A stretch of 63,050 nucleotides of DNA. Source: Cryobacterium psychrotolerans. GTDB lineage: Bacteria > Actinomycetota > Actinomycetes > Actinomycetales > Microbacteriaceae. Under the pieces are notes generated by a model. It saw nothing but the letters and a program-made list of their open reading frames with translations. It was not told the DNA's origin and searched no databases. Positions 45,684 through 54,044 of the stretch are shown here, in pieces (position 1 is the stretch's first letter; each line of letters begins with the position of its first letter). The translations under genes and the position numbers were made by a program. The stretch is taken from contig NZ_FNFU01000016.1 in NCBI RefSeq assembly GCF_900101115.1, positions 1 to 63,050 on the forward strand, given 5' to 3'.

Positions 45684-47012
45684 CTAGTGCGAGAGCGCGG
45701 CCACCCGGTGCGGCCGCACGACAAACCACAGCGCGAGGATCGAGACGAGGGCGGTCGACCCCATCACGGCGCCCATCGGGATGGCGTTGCCCACGCCGAG
45801 AAGCCCGACGACCGGGGAGATGAGGCCGGCAACGCCGAAGTTCCCGGCGCCGAGGAGGGAGGCCGCGGTCCCGGCCTCGTGCCCGTGCGCGTTGAGGGCG
45901 ATCACCTGAACGCTCGGCAGCGTGAAGCCGCAGGCGGCGATGAAGAACCACAACGGAACGAGGATGCCCCAGAGCCCGGCGCCGGCGGAGTCCAGCAGCA
46001 CGATGGCCGCCGCGGTGACCGCCAGTACGACGGTCGACACGGTGAGGATCCACTGCGGTCCCACGTTCCACCGGTGCATCAGCCGCGAGCTCAGCTGCAC
46101 GCCGAGAACGATGCCGAGGGAGTTGACGGCGAAGAGCATGCCGTACTGCTGCGGGCTGAAGGAGTACACCTGCTGGAACAGGAAGGAGGAGGCCGACAGG
46201 TAGGAGAACAGCCCGGTGAAGGTCATCGCGCCGATGATCGCGACGCCGACGAACGTGCGGTCACCCAGCACCGACCGGTACCGCTGCGCCAGCGAGTTGT
46301 GCCCAACGGCGTGGCGTGCGCTCTCCGGCAGCGTCTCGACGATCCAGAGCGCAACGGCCACGATCACCACGGCGCCATAGGCGGCGAGCACCCAGAAGAT
46401 GCCGCGCCAGCTCATCACGAGCAGCAACTGCGAGCCGATCACCGGGGCGAGCACGGGCGCCAGCCCGCTCACCAGCGCAAGGCGGGACAGCATCCGCACC
46501 AGCGGCTTGCCGCCGAAGAGGTCCCGCACCATCGCCAGCGCGACGACCGCGCCGGCCGCTGCGCCGAAGCCCTGCAGCAGGCGGAAGACCCCGAGCCAGA
46601 CGATGTCCTGCGACAGCGCCGCGCCCACGCTGGCCAGGATGTGGAACCCGGTCGCCAGCATGAGCGGCAAACGCCGCCCGACCTTGTCGCTCCACGGCCC
46701 CACGACCAGCTGCCCGAAGCCGAAACCGATCATCGTTCCGGTCAGGGTGAGCTGGATGGCGGCGGCCGAGACCCCGAGTTCGTTCTCCAGGGTCGGGAAG
46801 GCCGGAAGGTACAGGTCGATCGTGAACGGACCGAGTGCCGTGAGCGCGCCCAGCACAATGATGTAGACCAGTCGCTGGCCGCGGGAGAGCGCATCCCCCG
46901 GGTGGCGCGCTGTCGAGGCCAGCTGCGCCTTCGAAATCACAGGGATGATGCCAGTAGTCAATTCGGGGACCTCGGTCTTGATGGGGGAAACGCACGGATG
47001 CGCGGCGAGCAC
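45684..47012 (-). CDS. Bcr/CflA-type multidrug efflux MFS transporter
   Basis: A protein of up to 442 aa with twelve helices. Motifs: ALGPFTIDLYLPAFP in helix 1 and GQLVVGPWSDKVGRRLPLM (motif A), both characteristic of the DHA1 Bcr/CflA subfamily, then LLQGFGAAAGAVVALAMVRD. Drug/H+ antiport is expected (bicyclomycin, chloramphenicol and similar). The GTG start at 47012 is uncertain: TTG at 46961 with GAGG 8 nt upstream would remove 17 residues and fits the family better. Confidence 0.88.
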   Translation of the reverse strand: MLAAHPCVSPIKTEVPELTTGIIPVISKAQLASTARHPGDALSRGQRLVYIIVLGALTALGPFTIDLYLPAFPTLENELGVSAAAIQLTLTGTMIGFGFGQLVVGPWSDKVGRRLPLMLATGFHILASVGAALSQDIVWLGVFRLLQGFGAAAGAVVALAMVRDLFGGKPLVRMLSRLALVSGLAPVLAPVIGSQLLLVMSWRGIFWVLAAYGAVVIVAVALWIVETLPESARHAVGHNSLAQRYRSVLGDRTFVGVAIIGAMTFTGLFSYLSASSFLFQQVYSFSPQQYGMLFAVNSLGIVLGVQLSSRLMHRWNVGPQWILTVSTVVLAVTAAAIVLLDSAGAGLWGILVPLWFFIAACGFTLPSVQVIALNAHGHEAGTAASLLGAGNFGVAGLISPVVGLLGVGNAIPMGAVMGSTALVSILALWFVVRPHRVAALSH

Positions 47013-47067
47013 GCGGCCCGGGTCACAGGCGTCGGCACCAGCAGCGGAAAGAGGACCGCCCGTTGAG

Positions 47068-48306
47068 TCAAGGCGAGACCCACTCCCGGTATTCCCGTTC
47101 GGGGGCCGGGAATCCGTTCGGATTGTCCAGCAGCCGCTCGAAAGCGAGCTCGGCCGCGCCGATCATGAGCAGGTTGGAGCCGAGCTCAGCGGCGCTGATC
47201 CGCACGCTGCCAAAGGATGCGCCGAGCGCCATCGACGACACCCTGGCGAGCAGGCGCTCCGGGTCGACGGCGTGGAGCGCGGCGAGGAAACCGCCCAGCA
47301 CCACGAGCTGGGGGTTGAGGATGTTCACGGCACCCGCGAGCGCGACCGCCAGGTGGCCCTGCTGGCGATCGACCTCGGCCCGGACGGCGGGCGAATCGGA
47401 GGCCAGCAGCGCCTGCTCCAGCTCGTCGGCATCCGCGCTCACCAGGCCGAGCGCATCCAGCAGCTCGCGCCGGGTCACCTCGGCCTCCAGCGTTCCGGCG
47501 ATCCCGGCGGAATCCGTGCGGTCGCTCGCGCTCACCCGCGTGTGCCCGAATTCCCCTGCGTAGCCGGCGACGCCGCCCACTGCGTTCCCGCCGACGATCA
47601 TGCCGCCGCCGATTCCGCTCGCGCCGCCGTTGAGGTAGATCACATCCGCCATGCCCCTGCCCGCACCGAAGTAGCGCTCGGCCATCGCTCCCAGGCCGGC
47701 GTCATTCGCGGCGCGAACCGGGTAGCCGGTGGCCCGCTCGAGCATCTCGGTGAGCGGCGCATCCACCCAGCCGAGGTGCGGCGCGTGGCGCACGAGGCCG
47801 TCGTGAGCCCGCACGAGCCCGGGAACGGCGACGCCGATTCCGACGACCCGGAAGGCCGACTCAAGTTCTCCGCGCATCCCCTCGATGACCGCCGCGGCAA
47901 TGTTCACGGCCTCCGTCACGCTCGGCGAGCGTTCCGTGGGGTAACGGATGCGCCGGTGCACGCTCCCGTCGAGCCCGACGATGCCGATGGTGACGGCGTC
48001 GATCTCGGGGTTCACGGCGAGCGCGACGACCCGCCCGCTGACGGCCACGATCGGGCTGGGCCGGCCGACCCGATTGGTGGCGTCCGGCTCGCGCTCCTCG
48101 ACCAGGCCCAGGTCGGTCAGTTCGCCGACGAGCGCGGCGATGGTGGAGCGGTTCAGTCCGGTCAGGCGGGTGAGCCGGGAGCGCGAGGCTGCGCCGTCGC
48201 GGTGCACGAGCCGGAGGATGACGGAGAGGTTGCGCCGGCGCACGTCGTCATGGCTGGATCCCTGCACCTGTCCTCCGCCGCTGATCGTTCCACCCCGGCT
48301 CCCCAT
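47068..48306 (-). CDS. ROK-family transcriptional repressor (XylR-like)
   Basis: A 412-aa regulator: winged helix (DDVRRRNLSVILRLVHRDGA, then SRSRLTRLTGLNRSTIAALV) fused to a ROK sugar-binding domain (VVGIGVAVPGLVRAHDGLV, GGASGIGGGMIVGG, GYAGEFGH). The zinc-binding Cys motif of ROK kinases (CxCGxxGC) is missing after EFGHT, and the segment reads DRTDSAGIAG instead, so a sugar-kinase role is unlikely. Divergent from the epimerase gene with only 39 nt between starts. Likely effector: xylose or a related sugar, from the neighbouring genes. Confidence 0.85.
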   Translation of the reverse strand: MGSRGGTISGGGQVQGSSHDDVRRRNLSVILRLVHRDGAASRSRLTRLTGLNRSTIAALVGELTDLGLVEEREPDATNRVGRPSPIVAVSGRVVALAVNPEIDAVTIGIVGLDGSVHRRIRYPTERSPSVTEAVNIAAAVIEGMRGELESAFRVVGIGVAVPGLVRAHDGLVRHAPHLGWVDAPLTEMLERATGYPVRAANDAGLGAMAERYFGAGRGMADVIYLNGGASGIGGGMIVGGNAVGGVAGYAGEFGHTRVSASDRTDSAGIAGTLEAEVTRRELLDALGLVSADADELEQALLASDSPAVRAEVDRQQGHLAVALAGAVNILNPQLVVLGGFLAALHAVDPERLLARVSSMALGASFGSVRISAAELGSNLLMIGAAELAFERLLDNPNGFPAPEREYREWVSP

Positions 48307-48345
48307 GATACGTTGCCACTCTCAACAAATCAGGGAGAGCATCGA

Positions 48346-49203
48346 ATGAGAATTGTTGTCACCGGCGGAAGCGGAAAACTCGGCCGCAGCGTCGTCACTC
48401 GCCTGCGGGGCGAGGGCCACCAGGTCGTCGTCTTCGACAAGGAAGGCGCGCGCGGGCCCGGTTTCCTCGGCATCGACCTCACCGACTACGGCCAGGTCGT
48501 CGACGCGATCTTCGGCATCGACGACGTGGCGCCCGGCTTCGATGCCATCGTGCATCTGGGGGCGATCCCGGCCTCCGGCCTCCGCCCCGACGTGGCGACC
48601 TTCCACAACAACATGCTCGCCACCTACAACGTGTTCCAGGCGGCCCGGCGGGCGGGCATCAAGAGCATCGTCTACGCCTCGAGCGAGACCGTGCTCGGAC
48701 TGCCGTTCGACATCGACCCGCCGTACCTGCCGGTGGACGAGGAATACCCGGCCCGCCCGGAGAGCACCTACTCGCTGGTCAAGCACCTCGAGGAGCAGCT
48801 CGCGATCCAGCTCGTGCGCTGGGACCCCGAGCTCAGCATCAGCGCCCTGCGGTTCTCCAACGTGATGGACCCCGAGGACTACGCGGCGTTCCCCGCCTGG
48901 GACGCCGACCCGATGCTCCGCAAGTGGAACCTCTGGGGCTACATCGACGGCCGCGACGGCGCCCAGGCCGTGTCGCGGGCGCTGGCCACGGCCAGGCCCG
49001 GCTTCGAGGCGTACATCATCGCGAACGCCGACACGGTGATGAGCCGCTCGAGCGCGTCGCTGGCCGCGGAGGTCTTCCCTGGCGTGCCGGTCGCCGCCGG
49101 CCTCGGCGAGCACGACACGCTGCTCTCGATCGGGAAGGCGAAACGGATGCTCGGCTACGCGCCCGAGCACAGCTGGCGGGACCACGAGGCGCCGACCGGC
49201 TGA
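48346..49203 (+). CDS. NAD(P)-dependent epimerase/dehydratase family protein
   Basis: A 285-aa extended short-chain dehydrogenase: MRIVVTGGSGKLGRSVVTRL with the GxxGxxG nucleotide motif (7-13), VYASSETVLG, and catalytic YSLVK (Tyr-x-x-x-Lys). Length and motifs fit sugar oxidoreductases such as uronate or aldose dehydrogenases as well as epimerases; substrate cannot be told. AGGGAGAG lies 6 nt before ATG at 48346. Divergent from the ROK repressor, convergent with the alditol oxidase gene. Confidence 0.83.
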   Translation: MRIVVTGGSGKLGRSVVTRLRGEGHQVVVFDKEGARGPGFLGIDLTDYGQVVDAIFGIDDVAPGFDAIVHLGAIPASGLRPDVATFHNNMLATYNVFQAARRAGIKSIVYASSETVLGLPFDIDPPYLPVDEEYPARPESTYSLVKHLEEQLAIQLVRWDPELSISALRFSNVMDPEDYAAFPAWDADPMLRKWNLWGYIDGRDGAQAVSRALATARPGFEAYIIANADTVMSRSSASLAAEVFPGVPVAAGLGEHDTLLSIGKAKRMLGYAPEHSWRDHEAPTG

Positions 49204-49217
49204 CGCGGGCCGCGGGT

Positions 49218-50504
49218 CTACACGCCGAAGACCGTCCGGTCCAGGAAGTCGTTCCGGAACTTCCACTCGGGGTCCAGCCGCGCGGCGAGCGCCCTGAAGT
49301 CGGGCAGCTTCTCGTACAGCGGCGCCAGCGTCGCGGCTTCGGCGTGGAACAGCTTTCCCCAGTGCGGCCGGGCCGCGAACGGAGCCAGCCGCGCTTCGAT
49401 CAGCGGCAGCAGGTTCTGCACCGCTTCTGCTTCCGGCTTCCAGGTGAGGTGGAGGCCGATCCCGGCCCGCCCGTAGTTCGGGCTGAGCCAGAGGTCGTCG
49501 GCCGCCACCGTGCGGATTTCACTCACCTGCAGGAGCGGTGAGATCTGCCCGGCCAGGTCCCGCATGACCTCGATCGCGGCGACGGCATGCTCGCCGGGCA
49601 ACAGGTATTCGCTCTGCAGCTCGTCGCCGCTGCTCGGCGTGAATCCCATCCTGAAGTGCGCCAGCCGGTCCGACCACGGGCCGGGCACGCCGAGCTGCTT
49701 CGTGCAGTTTTCCGCGCTGACCCCGGGCAGGGGATGCCGGTCGCTCGTGGCCGCCGTGCCGCCGAAGAACTCCGGGCGGCCCTCGAAGCGCGCCCCGGCA
49801 TCCGTTCGACTCTTCAGCCACGCCTGCCCGACGGTGTCGCCGCGCCAGTCGGTGAACAGGCTGACGCTGTAGGCGCTAGCGGACACCTCGTCGAAGCGCT
49901 CGAGCACCCGCGCCCAGGGCAGGTTGTCGAAGACGTCCTGGCGCACCTCGAAGGCGGGCTGGATGTCCAGGGTCACCCGCGTGACGACGCCCAGGGCGCC
50001 GAGCCCGACGACCATCCCGGCGAAATCGGGGGTGTCGGCGCGGGAGACGGTGAGCAGGTCCCCGCCGGACGTCACGAGCTGCAGGGCGCGGACGGCGGTG
50101 GCCAGGTTGCCGTTGCGGTTGCCCGACCCGTGGGTGGCCGTGGCGATGGCGCCGGCCACGGAGATGTGGGGCAGGGAGGCGAGGTTGTGCAGGGCGAACC
50201 CCTGCCGGTTCAGGGCCTCGGCGAGCACGCCGTAGGTGGTTCCGCCGCTGACGGAGACGGTGGCGGCCCGGCTGTCCACGACGATGTCGGGGGCCAGGTT
50301 CTCGAGTGAGATCAGCACCCCGGCCGAGTCGGCGCCGTCGTTGAAGGAGTGGCGCGAGCCGAGGGCGTGCACGTGCGCCGCTGATGCGACGACCTCCCGC
50401 ACCTGGTCGAGCGTGGCCGGTCGCCGGATGGCCGTCGCGCCGTAGCGGTGGTTGCCCGCCCAATTGCGTACTTCGGTCACGGCTTGCGCCTCCACTCGGT
50501 TCAT
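49218..50504 (-). CDS. FAD-linked alditol oxidase (xylitol oxidase type)
   Basis: A 428-aa VAO-family flavoenzyme closely resembling Streptomyces AldO: TEVRNWAGNHRYGA at the start, the FAD-linkage region LGSRHSFND, LHNLASLPHISVAGAIATATHGSG, SVSLFTDWRGDTVGQAWLK, PGPWSDRLAHFRMGFTPSSG and FAARPHWGK. Oxidises alditols such as xylitol or sorbitol at C1 to the aldose with H2O2 release. Beside xylA and xylB it would feed xylitol-derived xylose. ATG at 50504 is preferred; a GTG at 50582 would add 26 residues from a 15-bp tandem repeat (AGIDP units) unlike any homologue. Confidence 0.86.
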   Translation of the reverse strand: MNRVEAQAVTEVRNWAGNHRYGATAIRRPATLDQVREVVASAAHVHALGSRHSFNDGADSAGVLISLENLAPDIVVDSRAATVSVSGGTTYGVLAEALNRQGFALHNLASLPHISVAGAIATATHGSGNRNGNLATAVRALQLVTSGGDLLTVSRADTPDFAGMVVGLGALGVVTRVTLDIQPAFEVRQDVFDNLPWARVLERFDEVSASAYSVSLFTDWRGDTVGQAWLKSRTDAGARFEGRPEFFGGTAATSDRHPLPGVSAENCTKQLGVPGPWSDRLAHFRMGFTPSSGDELQSEYLLPGEHAVAAIEVMRDLAGQISPLLQVSEIRTVAADDLWLSPNYGRAGIGLHLTWKPEAEAVQNLLPLIEARLAPFAARPHWGKLFHAEAATLAPLYEKLPDFRALAARLDPEWKFRNDFLDRTVFGV

Positions 50505-50511
50505 CCTGGTT

Positions 50512-50579
50512 CCAGCCGGGTCGATTCCAGCGGGGTCGATTCCAGCCGGGTCGATTCCAGCGGGGTCGATTCCAGCCGG
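50512..50579. repeat. 15-bp tandem repeat before the alditol oxidase gene
   Basis: Four and a half copies of GGCTGGAATCGACCC-type units (minus strand), alternating final base C/G. If translated they would encode AGIDP repeats; if the ATG at 50504 is used they are in the 5' untranslated region. Copy-number change would move the promoter relative to the start by 15 bp. Confidence 0.85.
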
Positions 50580-50598
50580 CACATTTGATGCAACTCAC

Positions 50599-50604
50599 AA
50601 CATA
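50599..50604 (-). promoter_or_regulatory. candidate -10 of the alditol oxidase gene
   Basis: Minus-strand TATGTT, the same hexamer as the divergent xylA promoter, in an AT-rich patch (ACAACATAACAACAAG on plus). No clear -35. It would place the transcript start near 50592, just outside the 15-bp repeats. Confidence 0.4.
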
Positions 50605-50761
50605 ACAACAAGGCCGCGGGATGGGGGGCGTGACGCCCTGGCCCGCGACCCTCCCGCTACCCACCCGTAACCCTCTCGGGGTCGGCCCCGGCGCGTTCGC
50701 CCGCGTCGGTTCCGGCGCGCTCGCCCGCGGCAGCCTTGGCGCGTACGCCGGCCGGCGGACA

Positions 50762-50803
50762 TTGACATCGCCCGGGAAAGGAATATGTTTATACCCAGAA
50801 CAT
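50762..50803 (+). promoter_or_regulatory. xylA promoter with overlapping palindromic operator
   Basis: A perfect -35 TTGACA (50762-50767), 16-nt spacer, and -10 TATGTT (50784-50789). The palindrome ATGTTTATACCCAGAACAT (50785-50803) covers the -10 and start region, with ATGTT/AACAT arms. Such placement fits repression by the ROK protein encoded at 47068-48306. The rest of 50605-50761 is a GC-rich stretch with degenerate GCGCGTTCGCCCGCG repeats and no gene. Confidence 0.65.
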
Positions 50804-50854
50804 TTACCGTGGGCGGTCCCGCCCGCGCCGATCCCGATTCCCCAGGAGCACTCG

Positions 50855-52045
50855 ATGGCGATCGCCCCCACCCCCGACGACAGGTTCTCTTTCGGCCTCT
50901 GGACGGTCGGCTACACCGGCGCCGACCCGTTCGGCGGTCCGACCCGGCCGCCCCTGGACACGGTCGAGGCCGTCACCCGCCTCGCCGAACTGGGCGCCTA
51001 CGGGCTCACCTTCCACGACGACGACCTGTTCCCCTTCGGCTCGTCCGACGCCGTGCGGCAGACCGAGATCGACCGCCTCAAGCAGGCGCTCGCCGACACC
51101 GGCCTGGTCGTTCCGATGATCACCACCAACCTGTTCAGCGCGCCCGTGTTCAAGGACGGCGGTTTCACCTCCAACGACCGCGCGGTGCGCCGTTTCGCGC
51201 TGCGGAAGGTGCTGCGCAACATCGACCTCGCCGCCGAGCTCGGCGCGCAGACGTTCGTGATGTGGGGCGGGCGTGAGGGCGCCGAGTACGACGCGGCCAA
51301 GGACATCCGCTCCGCGCTCGCCCGCTACCGCGAGGCCGTCAACCTGCTCGGCGACTATGTCACCGATCGCGGGTACGACATTCGGTTCGCGATCGAGCCG
51401 AAGCCGAACGAGCCGCGCGGGGACATCCTGCTGCCGACCGTCGGGCACGCCATGGCGTTCATCGAGACGCTCGAGCGGCCGGAGCTGGTCGGTGTGAACC
51501 CCGAGGTCGGGCACGAGCAGATGGCCGGGCTCAACTTCACCGCGGGCATCGCCCAGGCGCTGGATGCCGGCAAGCTGTTCCACATCGACCTGAACGGCCA
51601 GCGCGGGATCAAGTACGACCAGGATCTCGTCTTCGGCCACGGCGACCTGCACAATGCGTTCTCCCTCGTCGACCTGCTCGAGAACGGCGGCCCGGGCGGC
51701 GGGCGCGCCTACGACGGGCCGCGCCACTTCGACTACAAGCCCTCCCGCACCGAGGACACCGCCGGCGTCTGGGATTCGGCCGCGGCGAACATGCGCACCT
51801 ACCTACTGCTCAAGGAGCGCGCGGTCGCGTTCCGCGCCGACCCGGAGGTGCAGGAGGCGCTCGCGGCGTCGCGCGTGCCGGAGCTGGCGCAGCCGACCCT
51901 GGCGGCGGGCGAGAGCTACGACGACCTGCTCGCCGACCCGGCGTCGTACGAGTCGTTCGCGCCGGACGCCTACTTCGGCGCCCGGGGCTTCGGCTTCGTG
52001 CGGCTGCAGCAGTTGGCGCTCGAGCACCTCCTCGGCGCCCGCTGA
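50855..52045 (+). CDS. xylA: xylose isomerase
   Basis: Interconverts D-xylose and D-xylulose (also D-glucose/D-fructose). The 396-aa class I actinobacterial-type enzyme has [17 protein letters not shown], the catalytic pair His54/Asp57 in [11 protein letters not shown], the metal region [13 protein letters not shown], and LFHIDLNGQ with GRHFD-like [14 protein letters not shown] lies 6 nt before ATG at 50855. Preceded by a strong promoter with an operator-like palindrome, followed by xylB after a repeat-rich gap. Confidence 0.97.
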   Translation: MAIAPTPDDRFSFGLWTVGYTGADPFGGPTRPPLDTVEAVTRLAELGAYGLTFHDDDLFPFGSSDAVRQTEIDRLKQALADTGLVVPMITTNLFSAPVFKDGGFTSNDRAVRRFALRKVLRNIDLAAELGAQTFVMWGGREGAEYDAAKDIRSALARYREAVNLLGDYVTDRGYDIRFAIEPKPNEPRGDILLPTVGHAMAFIETLERPELVGVNPEVGHEQMAGLNFTAGIAQALDAGKLFHIDLNGQRGIKYDQDLVFGHGDLHNAFSLVDLLENGGPGGGRAYDGPRHFDYKPSRTEDTAGVWDSAAANMRTYLLLKERAVAFRADPEVQEALAASRVPELAQPTLAAGESYDDLLADPASYESFAPDAYFGARGFGFVRLQQLALEHLLGAR

Positions 52046-52130
52046 CCCGACTGCCGGCCGCCCGTCACCCCTTCCCTCCCCGTGGCCAACCCGGTGAAGG
52101 GGTGCCGGTGCCCTCCCCCTTCCCCCCGGG

Positions 52131-52222
52131 GGCCAACTCAGGAGATTCGGTATCCGCGGCGCCGGCAGCCGCGGAATCCTGCGGGAGTCGGTCGGCGGCA
52201 TCCGGATTCTCCTGAGTTCGCC
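52131..52222. repeat. palindromic element, family 2, copy 3
   Basis: GGCCAACTCAGGAGATTCGG on the left faces GGATTCTCCTGAGTTCGCC on the right, enclosing about 55 nt with internal pairing (GCGGCGCCGGCAGCCGC). It sits between xylA and xylB and may act as a terminator or processing stem. Confidence 0.8.
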
Positions 52223-52323
52223 ACAGGAACCAGCGCACCACAGGAACCAGTTCGCCACAGGAACCAGCGCACCACAGGAACCAGTTCGCCACAGGAACCA
52301 GTTCGCCACAGGAACCAGCCCAC
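52222..52323. repeat. 17-bp tandem repeat upstream of xylB
   Basis: Six head-to-tail 17-bp units, CACAGGAACCAGTTCGC or CACAGGAACCAGCGCAC. The unit's last bases (AGTTCGC) copy the end of the adjoining palindrome arm (GAGTTCGCC), suggesting the array grew from the palindrome's edge. It ends 34 nt before the xylB ATG, in its leader. 52046-52356 contains no gene. Confidence 0.9.
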
Positions 52324-52356
52324 AGACGCACCACCCACTGAGCGGAGAATGACGCC

Positions 52357-53922
52357 ATGACGCTGGTTGCCGGAGTCGACTCGTCGACGCAGAGCTGCAA
52401 GATCGTGATTCGGGATGCCGCGACCGGAGCCTTCGTGCGGAGCGGGCGCGCTCCGCACCCGGCCGGCACCGAGGTCGACCCCGCCGCCTGGTGGGACGCC
52501 CTGCTGCTGGCGATCGCCGACGCGGGCGGCCTCGCCGATGTCGCCGCGATCTCGGTCGCGGCGCAGCAGCACGGCATGGTCGCCCTCGACGACGCCGGGC
52601 GGGTCATCCGGCCGGCCCTGCTCTGGAACGACACCCGCAGCGCCCCGGCAGCCGCCGCGCTGGTGGCCGAGGTCGGCGCCGGCGAGTACGCGCGCCGGGC
52701 CGGCTCCGTGCCGGTCGCCTCGTTCACGGTGACGAAACTGCGCTGGCTGCGGGACGCCGAACCGGCCCATGCCGCGCGCGTGGCCGCCGTCGCCCTCCCC
52801 CACGACTGGCTCGGCTGGCGGCTGCGCGGATTCGGCCCGGCGGGCGAGAGCCCGCTCGGCCCGGTGCTCACCGAGCTGACCACCGACCGCTCCGACGCGA
52901 GCGGCACCGGCTACTGGTCGCCCCGCACCGGCCAGTACGACCTGGACCTGTTCGAGCGCGCGCTCGGGCACTCCGCGTTCCTCCCCCGCGTGCTCGGCCC
53001 GGCCGACAGCCCCGGCGCCACCGCCGCCTTCCCCGTGCGCTCCCCCTTCCCGGGTTCCCAATTCGACGGAGATTCCGGCTGGAGCGCCCAGGACACGCAG
53101 GACACGCAGGACACGCAGGACACGCAGGACACGCAGGACACGCAGGACCACCCTCCCACCCCCGGCAGCCGGAGCGAGGTGCCGGCCGGGATCGTCGTGG
53201 GGGCCGGCGCCGGCGACAATGCGGGCGCGGCGCTGGGCCTCGGCTCCGGAGCGGGCGACGTGGTCGTGTCCATCGGCACGAGCGGCACCGTCTTCGCCGT
53301 CACCGACGAGCCCGCGGCGGATGCGACCGGCACCGTCGCCGGGTTCGCCGACGCGAGCGGCCTGTTCCTGCCTCTCGTGGCCACGCTCAACGCCGCCCGG
53401 GTGCTCGACTCGATCGCCGGGCTCCTCGGCGTCGACCACACCGAGCTCGGCCGGCTCGCCCTCAGGGCGGAGCCCGGCGCGGGCGGCTTGGTGCTGCAGC
53501 CCTGGTTCGAGGGCGAGCGCACGCCGAATCTGCCGGATGCCACGGCATCCGTGTTCGGGATGACCCTGGCCTCGACGACGAGGCCAAACCTCGCGCGCGC
53601 TGCGTTCGAGGGGCTGCTCTGCGGGCTCGCCGAGGGTCTCGACGCCGTTCGCGGGCAGGGCGTCGAGGCCGAGCGCATCCTGCTGATCGGCGGGGCCGCG
53701 CAGAACCCGGCGCTCCAGGCGATCGCCGCGCAGGTGTTCGACCGCCCGATCGTGGTTCCGGCGCCCGGCGAGTACGTGGCCGACGGCGCGGCGACTCAGG
53801 CCGCCTGGGCTCTCACCGGCGAGCGCCCGGCGTGGCCGCTGGCCCTGGCGGCGCGGCCGGCAGGCGACTTCCGTCCCGTCATCCGGGCCCAGTACGCCGA
53901 GCGCGCCCGGCACATCCGATAG
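52357..53922 (+). CDS. xylB: xylulokinase with low-complexity insertion
   Basis: Phosphorylates D-xylulose to xylulose-5-P, substrate of phosphoketolase. A 521-aa FGGY kinase: [15 protein letters not shown] phosphate loop, [23 protein letters not shown], catalytic Asp287 in [24 protein letters not shown] and [20 protein letters not shown]. Residues about 227-274 are an insertion before the catalytic region: [12 protein letters not shown] followed by six QDT units and PPTPGSRSE. The first part derives from a palindrome arm (AATTCGACGGAGATTC) and the rest from a 9-bp tandem repeat, all in frame. GGAG lies 9 nt before ATG. Confidence 0.93.
   Translation: MTLVAGVDSSTQSCKIVIRDAATGAFVRSGRAPHPAGTEVDPAAWWDALLLAIADAGGLADVAAISVAAQQHGMVALDDAGRVIRPALLWNDTRSAPAAAALVAEVGAGEYARRAGSVPVASFTVTKLRWLRDAEPAHAARVAAVALPHDWLGWRLRGFGPAGESPLGPVLTELTTDRSDASGTGYWSPRTGQYDLDLFERALGHSAFLPRVLGPADSPGATAAFPVRSPFPGSQFDGDSGWSAQDTQDTQDTQDTQDTQDTQDHPPTPGSRSEVPAGIVVGAGAGDNAGAALGLGSGAGDVVVSIGTSGTVFAVTDEPAADATGTVAGFADASGLFLPLVATLNAARVLDSIAGLLGVDHTELGRLALRAEPGAGGLVLQPWFEGERTPNLPDATASVFGMTLASTTRPNLARAAFEGLLCGLAEGLDAVRGQGVEAERILLIGGAAQNPALQAIAAQVFDRPIVVPAPGEYVADGAATQAAWALTGERPAWPLALAARPAGDFRPVIRAQYAERARHIR
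53092..53145. repeat. 9-bp tandem repeat inside xylB
   Basis: Six perfect copies of GACACGCAG encoding a QDT repeat. Perfect identity implies recent expansion. Multiples of 9 keep the frame. Confidence 0.95.
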
Positions 53923-54044
53923 GCCGCCGTCCGCCGGCGGCCCCTGTCATCATGCCTCCAGCACCGCACCCTGGGCCGCTTCCGACCGCCACCGGCCAAC
54001 GCGCCGCGCGCCGCCCCGCGCGCCGCCGCAACCGCGCGCCGCCC

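Noticed and set aside
47013..47067. Small gene or attenuator between the ROK regulator and the efflux gene
   Set aside because: Only 55 nt with no start-stop pair of use and no hairpin of note.
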